Assembly (NCBI GenBank): GCA_963281255.1
Contig: OY725499.1
Span: forward strand, 62,001 to 126,000
Length of the DNA: 64,000 bases
Origin: Aphrocallistes beatrix
Lineage: Eukaryota > Porifera > Hexactinellida > Sceptrulophora > Aphrocallistidae
Reading direction: 5' to 3'
Under the pieces are notes generated by a model that saw only the letters and a program-made list of their open reading frames with translations, ran no database searches and was not told the origin of the DNA. Positions 55,201 to 64,000 of the stretch are shown piece by piece; positions within the stretch are counted from its first letter, which is position 1, and every line of letters starts with the position of its first letter. The translations under genes were made by a program, and so were the position numbers.

Positions 55201-55941
55201 ATACAATGTGGTGTTAGGGAGACACAAGTCTGTTATGGTGATGATTATTAACCTGAGAGATAGTTATTCGGTAAAAGCTTCTAAGCTGGGTAAACAGATA
55301 TCAGATCTGCAGTATCAGCCAGATTTGGATGAATTGTCCCCTATGAATCAATAAACATAATTTAGTAGTATTTATGGGGGGGCATATTGGAGGGCATATA
55401 GGGGACTCAGATCTTTATACTATTTGTACAAATGAAATCATTATTTGAACAGTTTCTCATTTCATAAATCCATTAATAAAATATTCTCTTGAAATGAATC
55501 AAGTTTCAGTAAACATAGACAGTCAGTTCTCTTTAAAAGTCCACTAGTTGTCGAAGGGTCAACTAGAGAGAACTTACTGCATGAATAAAACGTTTTTAAA
55601 ATTCATTGTGCTTGAAAAGTAAAAAACCCCTCGATTTTTATAAAATAAAATTCGAAAACAAATTGAATCAAAACTATAATTTTAGCAAATTAAGCTTTTC
55701 AATCTCATATAATAATAAAATGAACAAGGACGTCCCTTTTCATTTAAAATAATGATTTGAACATATCGTGTAACTTACCATTTTTCCGCCGCGTTCGCCA
55801 AAATCTTCTCTTCTCTCGATAGGACGTATCTGGTAATAAATATTCACACTCCAAATTCGCCTTCCCATCTTTCAAAGATACACTCTTATTCACAGAAGAA
55901 AATATTATACTCTTCGTCAGCTCGGAAGCTTTCTCCATCAT
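52295..55941 (-). CDS. PH-like domain protein, two exons, unassigned
   Basis: Exons 55779-55941 and 52295-52854 join in phase (AAT G / GA ACT) to give 723 nt, 240 aa. The join RFWRTRRKNG/TSVYLVLF falls within what looks like a pleckstrin-homology fold. It starts with charged strands before the join, then IVWYKNKRSLKDPRGIIWV, YLITFGTF, and a closing helix with the hallmark tryptophan (EMESWISSLSLA). PH domains bind phosphoinositides or proteins at membranes. The C-terminal 100 residues are Ser/Asn-rich with a basic patch (SFRRKKGKEKLF). The ATG pair follows an acceptor (tcctttcaag) by three bases. I cannot name a family. The single-intron model rests on splice sites only. Confidence 0.55.
53925..53975. 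repeat. Short direct duplication
   Basis: Two units of tagctagctagttcacctgt lie head to tail in the intron of the PH-like gene. Confidence 0.8.
55097..55292. repeat. Fold-back element
   Basis: About 196 bp. The ends are tacccagctagaagct and agcttctaagctgggta. Inner arms include cttgtgtctccctatcacca against tggtgttagggagacacaag, and ttaattattatcgccata against tatggtgatgattattaa. It is diverged, so it is older than the 18 kb palindrome. It lies in the intron of the PH-like gene. Confidence 0.85.
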
Positions 55942-58900
55942 ATTCTTGAAAGGAAATGTATCAACTAAATACTAGCTTTTCTCTATTATATATACTCACA
56001 TGCCTTACCACCATGCACATAGTTAACGCATTGCACATACCATGCAATGGTGATAATAATGATATTGTACGGCTTGTATATTTCTATGGATAATGTGATA
56101 TTTTTAGATTTCGTACTAGTAACGAGTAATTTCAAAGTGATGACGCCAAAAATTATTTTCAAGTGGCCTTTATCAATCATGAATTTACATAGAATATTAT
56201 TTAATTAAATGAATAAATTGTTATTTTGAAGAGCAAAAATGATAATGAAATTTCGATGAGGAAAGCATTATAAAATGAAGATGCTGGAATCGGGACAATA
56301 GGAATTATTGCTATCCAGTAGCCACATGCAATTTCCCAATTAAATGCATAAACACACGAGGATCGAACCATATGCATAGTTTCCAACCAGAGTAATGATG
56401 ACATTATACATATTAAGTCATTTGTAAGAAATATTAATTAACCAAAAATAAGTGGAAAGCTTTAAAAGCTTATAGTAGTAAAAATAAATTCCACTCAGCT
56501 CACATATTTCTTGTACAGGACGCCTAGTATTAATCAAACTGTCCTCAAGGAGATTTACAAAGTATGACAAACATACTTGAGGTAGCATGTGATAGTTGAT
56601 GATTGGATAATGAACCAAAGGAATTTAAAAAAGCAATTATAATCCTGGAGGAATCTAATCGTGAAGGCATCAATCAATTACTACTAATGGTAAATTGAAT
56701 TTGGAGGTCGTTGGTTCGTATAATACTTTTCCAGTTTGTTGAATGCGTTGGACTGTTAATTAATTAATTATTCCTCTCTAGTATTAGTTCTTATGGTAAA
56801 ATAATAATCTGCATTTCTTAAAAATGCTATTTGTCAGGTAGAATGTATTGAATAGAGGTTTCATATAATTGTTATATGGCAATTTAATAATGATCATTTT
56901 ATGGTATTCGAACCAATACTAGTCAATTTCACCCATTTAAATCCTTCGAATATAAGAAAAAGATATTGAAATTAATCTAATTGAGGAAACTAATTTAACT
57001 ACGCGAGTTAAATAAATCATACTTTGTAGTAGTATTTACCTCAAATCACAGTGACTTCTTAGCAATTAACATTATTACTGAAATACTATAATTAAATATT
57101 TCAGTAATTTCCATTATAACCATAAAATTTGAGTCGCCAGATAAACTAAACGAATTGAGTAATCAGTTAGTTATGGCTCACGTGGAATTTGTTGCAGGCG
57201 ATTATCTCAATGAAGCCAGAATGAGATGACTCAATAAACAAATTGCCCAATAATCTCTTCAAATAAGTGCAATATTCAAGTATAATCTATAAATATATAC
57301 GTATATACACGAAACATTATAGGACACACATCACCAGGTGCAAACAAGTGCAGCACAGGTGACCACAGGTGTCACAGAAAAAATGCAATATCTGCGGCCA
57401 CCTGTGTTGTTACATAGTTAAGTACCATTTATTATCGTAGATATAAACTGTATTAAGTAGAATGCGATTCATTTTTCTCATTTATTTCAACTAAAAAGGG
57501 ATTTACAATCCTTTTTCTGTAAAAAATACTCGCAAGATAATACTCCTATTTTTAGTAACATATTATTATAATACAAAACTCTGCTAGCTATCACTATATA
57601 ATATCCCATATTTTAACACCTCGAGAAAGAAAATATCAAAGCCATTTATACGGCATGTATGAGTGAACAATAATATATTATCAATGAATAATATTTGAGA
57701 AAAAGGATGATAGCCATACTTTGCATTCTTTATAATTCTCATAATTTTATTTTGGTTATTCATAAAATAAATGTGAACGCTGCAACTTTGTCCCTAATCT
57801 TTTTGTGAAATCGAATTTGTGGTGATTTTAGGACATTTATGGATTGGGGTTTTATTATCTCTTCGACACTACTTATATGATATGATGAATTTCTTTCACC
57901 AGATGTTAATTTAATACTAAGATTAGGTTGAAATATCGTGGGTTTGAAACCACATATTATAGACTTACCATATCTAAAATCTGTAAAACACTCAAAGACG
58001 ATAATCACAAAGTACAAACACTCGACAATGCGGAATTATTCTAACTGTGGCTATTTATTTGCTTGTATATACATGGTGATCTAAGGGCAATATTGACTAG
58101 GGACAAGAAAACATCAGCATATGATCACCCTACGATAATATTTTGTGTATGCTTCTAAATGGAGTGTTGAGTAAGAGTATTGCATTACAAAAGCAATCTT
58201 GTGTTTCTATGCATTTCTAACATTTCCACATCGATTAGGTCATACATTTTTGAACCCAAAAATGTACTTATGATGATTAGGATGCACAGGTAGGCAGTAC
58301 GTTTACAAAACGATGTCACACTTAGTTGCCACATTCTATCAACTACGTTGGACAATTAGTAGATGTTAAAATTCCGTTGGATATTTCAGTCGATCCAGAT
58401 TCAGAACCAAAAATGAGAATCATTAGCCATTATATAATTCGTTTCCCGGTTTAATTATGTGATGATGCCTAGATTATATTATACCAAGGTTCATATATTA
58501 AAAAGTCCATTGCGCATGCGCAATGTGTCAATTGATCATGCGCAGTGTCAGGGGCGCCGAACTTTTCGAAATTTATGGGCAAATTTGTAGTTCTAGGGGG
58601 GGGGGCTCAGCTCTAAAATTTGTATTGTGTCTATGGGCCATCTTCGAATCCAGGGGGGGGCTCGAGCCTCCCCAGCCCCCCCGGGTTCGGCGCCTATGCG
58701 CAGTGTGACGATTGCGCATGCGCAATGAACTTTTTAATACCTCCAAGGTTGTTAAAATTCAACGTCCAATAATGTTCATAAATTGAGGTGTTCAAAGATT
58801 ATGTGACCAAGTTCCAAAAAATGTACCCCTCCGGTCACGGCCATCCCAACTCCCTCACCACTATAACTACCCCCACACAAATCCTAAGGTTTGGGAGGTT

Positions 58901-58984
58901 GTGTCTTTGCCCTGTAGCTGGCAAGGCCAGAAAGTTAGAATTATTATCTCATTTGATACATATTATATACTAGCTTTTTTAACA
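55942..58984. other. Intergenic region, largely featureless
   Basis: AT-rich with short frames only. A frame at about 57966-58017 ends at a consensus donor (gatatggtaagt), but the surrounding sequence gives no recognisable exon. A composite repeat is at 58505-58735. Confidence 0.5.
58505..58735. repeat. Composite: GCGCATGCGC-bounded element with a second element inside
   Basis: Outer ends aaaagtccattgcgcatgcg and cgcatgcgcaatgaacttttt are inverted. Inside, a separate element runs from aggggcgccgaact to gggttcggcgcctatg and contains long G and C runs. It resembles 13668-13735 (ttcgaatccaggg-type phrase). Confidence 0.8.
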
Positions 58985-60486
58985 ATGTGCCCACTGCACG
59001 GTTTCACTCAACGTGTTCTACGAAATATTCCCAGTAGCCGAACTCAACGCCTCAAGCGCTACGAAGTAAAGAAAAAGAATGCTTCCAACCCTGATTTAGA
59101 ACGGGCTGCGCGTCACAACCAGACAGTTGTACCTGTGGAAAGTATTAATAGGGAATGGTGGAAAACCTCACTATCAGGCAGAAGATCTCATTTACGAAGT
59201 GGTATGTAGAACATATCACGAATTCGAGACACTAAATAATTCTAGAATAAATTGTCGAGTTGAGAACTTTGTACCAAAATTATGGAAATAACTTACCAAA
59301 GTTCATAATTGGGGAATTCTCATTGATAAGAAAAAGATATACTATCCTCTTGATCGAATTTCTCCTTTGGAATGTATCTTAGTTATAAAATGTTAATTCA
59401 AATACAGGGCAGGTGTTCCCTCCTGTTCAAAACAACCCGTGTATAGGACATCTGTCATTCATTGTGTTTCTAGGAATCTACTATGAAATATTTCAACAAG
59501 TATTGCTCTGCGAACCTTACACACCATGGTACAATTTCACTGTCACTTATCCCCCGAATCCTAATCCTCAAATTAAATCGGAAGAATCGCCCACCCAAGT
59601 TGAAAGAGCTGATATTTCCACTCAGGGTGATGAACAAGAGAAAGTCCCTCCCCTTGAACCGACTCCAAATCCAGTACTATGTGGCAACACTCTTCTACCA
59701 CGATCAGCCAGCACTCAACCCTTAGTAGATATCGACTGGTCACAATCTGAAGCGAATTTTGTCACTCTTCTACTCACAAATCCTGACGGTTACATCCTAG
59801 ATCAGAAGTATGAGTTATTACATTGGCTAGTGGCCAATGTCCCACGAGAGAAGGATTTAGCAGCGGGACAGGTTTTGAAGGAGTATTTACAACCTTTGCC
59901 TTTCTATGGAACGGGTTTGCATAGGTTAGTTGTCCTTTGATTTTCCCCAGGAATTGTTCAATATGATTATCTATCTCGTTAGATAAGGGCATGCCTAATT
60001 TCCGGGACGGGACGGGATCCGTCCCGGAAATTAGGTATCTTAACCCGTCCCGTCCCGGAAATTAGGCATGCCCTTAGATAAGGATATCCATCGTAAATGC
60101 ATAGAGCTTATTTTAGGATTTCCAATATTTTGGATCATTTAAATGAACCCAAACTTATATTTAGATACATTTTCTTCCTGATTGAACATAATCAACCACT
60201 CACTTACAGTCAACCCACACCAACAAATATCACTTCCGAATTATGTGATTTAGAAAGACGCATGTTTAACACGTCTCACTTCCTCAATGAAAATAAGGTC
60301 ATCCCATCAGATTCCATCTCATTTCGGTTATTCCTGAGCATATGGGACACCAGTGTAAGCTCTTGCCTTATCAACGATTTGAAAGTTACTGAACCCTATT
60401 ACAAAATCCACAAGAAACTAACCAAAGGACAGAATAAGGGAGTAGTTATTCGGAAAGTCAGAAGTTCTAAGTTTAGAATTGAATGA
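58985..60486 (+). CDS. MRPL38: Mitochondrial ribosomal protein L38 (mL38)
   Basis: Three exons with matching phases: 58985-59201, 59474-59924 and 60165-60486. Together 990 nt, 329 aa (human 380). The N-terminus is basic and suits a mitochondrial targeting sequence. The middle and C-terminus form the PEBP-like fold of mL38: DIDWSQSEANFVTLLLTNPD, LHWLVANVPREKD, AAGQVLKEYLQPLPFYGTGL, then HRYIFFLIEHNQ across the last junction and SFRLFLSIWDTSVSSCLIND. Role: structural protein of the mitochondrial large ribosomal subunit. The protein is shorter than usual mainly at the ends. The ATG lies about 14 bases after a possible acceptor (atatactag). RRM1 follows 650 bases downstream on the same strand. 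The second intron holds a family F repeat. Confidence 0.93.
59988..60075. repeat. Repeat family F
   Basis: About 88 bp palindrome with arms gcatgcctaatttccgggac and its complement. It contains ggacgggatccgtcccg at its left and cccgtcccgtcccgg at its right. It is the clean form of the longer copy at 29983. It lies in the second intron of MRPL38. Confidence 0.9.
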
Positions 60487-60574
60487 TAGGAATGTAGGTA
60501 GATTTAGTATACACTTATTAAATATGTTTCGTTATACGAACGGATGTTTACCTGAGTCATATGCATTCGAACCT

Positions 60575-60990
60575 ACTTAACGGCCACTCTACATAACGGT
60601 CACCTGTCTTTAGCGGTCACCAATGAACAGTCCCGTCCGAAATTCCATAATATTGGACCTGTGTATAGCGGTCACCTGCTCAACGCGGCCAGCGGCCACC
60701 CGTTTGTAGTCCCTTACTGACCCTAAAACTGTCTATAACGGCCATCACCTTTTTCACCTTTTTATGTGTTTATTACAGGACCTGTTACGAACGATAAACA
60801 AGTTTCATGTAATTACTTCAAGTAATGGATTTCTAAAACTTTATATTTATTGCACTATGTTGATATATTTTGGGGATTAAGACAATCACCTGTATATAAC
60901 TGTCACCTGTATATAACTGTCACCTGTGTATAACGGTCAATTTTGTCCAGCTCCTTGGGTGGTCGTTATATACAGGTTCCACCGTATATA
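60575..60990. repeat. Interspersed repeat, family E
   Basis: Inverse copy of 36960-37322, fuller at both ends. It fills most of the 650-bp space between MRPL38 and RRM1. Confidence 0.8.
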
Positions 60991-61136
60991 CATTCGTATG
61001 CAGTTGATTTGATTCCTCGGGAATTTCGTCTTTCCTTTAGAACCCCTGTGAATTGCTCTAACATTACTGGTTATTCTTATCTTATTTGATTTACAAAGTA
61101 GCAACCCGTATAACTTACATTATCATCGTTTCTCCA

Positions 61137-63972
61137 ATGATTGGCGGACTCGGTTCAGAACGTTTGTACGTTATAAAACGCAATGGAATGCGTGAGAATG
61201 TCATGTTCGATAAGATCACTTCCAGGATAAAGAAGCTATGTTACGGTCTCTCAGATAGATATGTGGATCCAGTACAGATTACGATGAAAGCGATCTCTGG
61301 TATGTTAACTAAACTTATAAGTGATGGAGGAAAGATTCCGAAACTTTGTTTATTTGAATTCCGAATTTTGGGGATAACTGATCATTCTTCTAAACATAGC
61401 ACTAGAGTTTTAGATTCCGAAACCATTTTTACATTTTTCCGTTTATCAATTTCCTAATGAACTGGCGGTAATATTTCTAGAAATTTACTTGGAATGAGCA
61501 AATATTGAATTCTAACTAGGCATCTACCCTGGCGTTACTACGAGTGAGCTCGATAACCTGGCTGCAGAGATAGCAGCCACAATGACCACTATACATCCTG
61601 ACTACTCTAAGCTTGCTGGTAGAATTGCAGTATCAAATCTGCACAAAGAGACGGAAAAGGCTTTTTCTAACGTTATAGATATGCTCTACAAACATGTTGA
61701 TGAAAATACAGGTCAGTTTGTGTAATAACTATCTCTTTAACTCCTGGTTTCTTTTTACGAATATCTATTATTAACTAAATAACTATAATTTTTGTACTCC
61801 TAAATGATTGATTCCAACACACAGGTGACCACCTTCCAATGGTGTCAGAGGGCACTCATGAGGTAGTAATGAAGCACTCTGATCAACTGAACTCAGCAAT
61901 GATTTATGATAGAGATTTTGACTTATCTTATTTTGGATTCAAAACGCTGGAGAAAAGCTATCTACTGAGAATTAAGCGCAAAGTCGTTGAGAGGCCGCAG
62001 CATTTGTTCATGAGAGTTGCAGTTGGTATGTTGGATATTTATTACTGTGTTTCTACTATAGACATTTGCTCTCTGATAAACTTACAGGTTTAAACATCAG
62101 GCGATTTCGCTAAATATTAACTAGCGTTTAAAACACCTGGCAATTTTATTAAATCAAACCAGGTTAGAACACCTGCAACTTCGATTCAATCAAGACAGTT
62201 TGAAACACAGGTGTTGTACCCCGTAGGCATTCATAATGATTTAGTCACCTCGAATGCAAGACTACAAATACTTGTAACATTTTTAATCAGGAACGAAAAT
62301 TATTATTCATTAAATGATTTCCCACGCGTTAGAAGTTATACAGTGTCTCGTCAGCATTATGTTCAATTGAAACATTGCGAGAAATAGCTTACGGGCAACA
62401 GTCAATTTCGAACTTTTGATTGGAATAGCTAACCTTTTTGTGGCTCCATGATCACCTTATAAATCAGGCAATTGCTAGGATTTAAGGTTATCTCACCAGG
62501 TATTCACGGAGACAGTGGAGACTTAGACGTAATATTCGAAACATACCGTTTGCTTTCAGAACGATGGTTCACTCATGCAAGTCCTACTCTATTCAACGCG
62601 GGTACCTGCATGCCTCAGCTTTCCTCTTGTTTCTTAGTCGCAATGAAAGATGATAGCATTGACGGAATCTACGAAACTTTGAAGGAATGTGCACTCATCT
62701 CAAAAATGGCAGGTGGAATTGGATTACATGTGCACAATATTCGCTCTAAAGGGAGCTTTATAGCTGGTACGAATGGCACTAGCAATGGCTTGATCCCTAT
62801 GTTGAAAGTTTATAACAGTACTGCGAGGTGAGTTGAAACTTCTTACACACCAAGGTTGTGCATTTCTTCAATCATCCTTTAACTAATTGGATAATTGCTA
62901 TTGCAAATTTAATTCACCATCAAATTAGGTATGTAGATCAAGGTGGAAACAAGCGCCCAGGTGCATTCGCTATCTATCTTGAACCGTGGCATCCAGATAT
63001 ATTTGATTTCCTGGACCTCCGCAAAAACACAGGGAAAGAAGAGAACAGGGCACGTGACCTATTCAATGCCCTTTGGATACCAGATTTGTTTATGAAACGT
63101 GTGGAGGCGAATTCTGAATGGTGTCTCATGTGTCCAAGAAGTTGCCCTGGACTGTCTGATTGTTGGGGTAAAGATTTTGAAGAATTGTACACGAAATATG
63201 AAAGTGAGGGTAGGTACACACGAAAAGTTGAGGCACAGAAGTTATGGTTTGCAATCCTTGAGGCTCAAATTGAAACAGGTAGCTTATTCTCCATTTTTTT
63301 AGAACTTTGAGTTTACTATCCAAGAATTTGTCTCCATTATTAATAATAACCACACAATTTCTGAGGTCATTTATGACACCACTATATTTATAACAGCATA
63401 TAATCTTTGTTTTGACGTCATAGTTATTACAATGAAAGTTTTTATTTGGGCATTCACATCTGATGAAAGTTCTTTTATTTTGCAATTATACGATTACTAT
63501 ATCACTCTTACCCCTTGTGAGTTCAAGTGCGGAAAACCAAACAATATTCATTCAATACGAGTTACAAAATCGGTCAACCATTAAGGTTGTGTAATCGTGG
63601 TTTTCATGACAATATCGTCTAATATTATTGAATTCACAGATAATATTATCTTGCTATTATCATCTGAAAATCGAGAGGTTGATATTTCGATGACAGAGAG
63701 TTCGAAGAGATTATTTTGTGTCTTTAGATATAAAAATTCTATTTTTTAGGCACCCCGTACATGTTATATAAAGATGCCTGCAATCGGAAAAGTAACCAAC
63801 AGAATCTTGGTACTATAAAGTGCTCTAACCTCTGCACAGAAATACTGGAGTACACAAGCCCCGAAGAAACAGCTGTTTGCAACCTGGCTTCTATTGCCCT
63901 GTCTAGATATGTGGAGAAAAATGAAGGCACTCCTAAATTCAATTTCAAAATACTACACAAAGTTACTAAGGT
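61137..63972 (+). CDS. RRM1: Ribonucleotide reductase large subunit, 5' part
   Basis: Six exons in the window, all in phase: 61137-61299, 61521-61711, 61825-62025, 62500-62827, 62929-63278 and 63750 to about 63972. The gene runs off the right edge. The product reduces ribonucleoside diphosphates to deoxyribonucleotides in the cytosol with the RRM2 subunit. The ATP-cone ([20 protein letters not shown]) regulates overall activity. Active-site cysteine lies in PQLSSCF near residue 228. The loop with GGIG and [17 protein letters not shown] (specificity region) follows. Exon 6 holds the catalytic NLCTEI (Asn, Cys, Glu) and the second redox cysteine in AVCNLAS. Similarity to animal RRM1 is high throughout. 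The protein has about nine extra residues at the start. The end of exon 6 is uncertain (possible donor AAG/gttgtt). Confidence 0.95.
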
Positions 63973-64000
63973 TGTTCTCTACATATGAACTTAACTTAAG

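Noticed and set aside
57760-58017. Upstream exon of the PH-like gene ending at a consensus donor
   Set aside because: The phase (1) does not fit the next exon, which also has its own acceptor-ATG start. No domain is recognisable.
58523-58708. Plus-strand 61-aa frame
   Set aside because: It lies within the composite repeat with G and C runs and has no domain.

Overview
The window is nuclear DNA of an AT-rich, intron-bearing animal. The gene content is metazoan: a Notch ligand with MNNL and DSL domains, prominin, SH3D19, SLC12A9, a NACHT-LRR receptor, MRPL38 and RRM1. Introns are mostly short GT-AG introns. Sequence alone does not fix the species. A non-bilaterian or other marine invertebrate (sponge or cnidarian type) is my best guess and is inference only.

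Layout. 1-7 kb: an intronless SNU13 gene (-) and a death-effector/NACHT/LRR receptor (+) whose frame breaks before its leucine-rich part. 7.4-12.8 kb: SLC12A9 (-), five exons, 941 codons in my splice model. 15.4-21.4 kb: an unrecognised coiled-coil protein (-), ten exons, about 801 aa. 24.3-27.0 kb: prominin (-) in one coding exon. 27.8-40.7 kb: a Delta/Jagged-type Notch ligand (-), 21 exons, about 1050 aa, about 16 EGF repeats. Its tail is packed with tyrosine motifs. One of its introns contains a complete intronless SH3D19 gene on the same strand. 42.5-45 kb: a small secreted EF-hand protein (-) and an ARF-like GTPase (+). 45-52 kb: mostly repeats, plus a 187-nt U2 snRNA-like gene (-) whose branch-point recognition segment is replaced. 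52.3-55.9 kb: a two-exon PH-like gene (-). 59-64 kb: MRPL38 and the 5' part of RRM1 (both +).

The genes do not form one pathway. SNU13 and U2 both concern splicing, but U2 is probably a variant or dead copy. Between and inside genes the DNA is dominated by short TA-flanked inverted-repeat elements (MITE-like) of many families, often inserted in one another, and by several large palindromes. One palindrome of about 290 bp has a single mismatch between its arms.

The observations most worth following are the tyrosine-motif tail of the Notch ligand (a YEEI motif, two NPxY motifs and repeated YNEI/YNEV), the nested SH3D19 gene with a 12-nt microexon elsewhere in its host, the altered U2 copy, and a recurring splice acceptor 1-21 nt before the ATG in at least seven genes. 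The last would fit spliced-leader trans-splicing or systematic 5'UTR introns.
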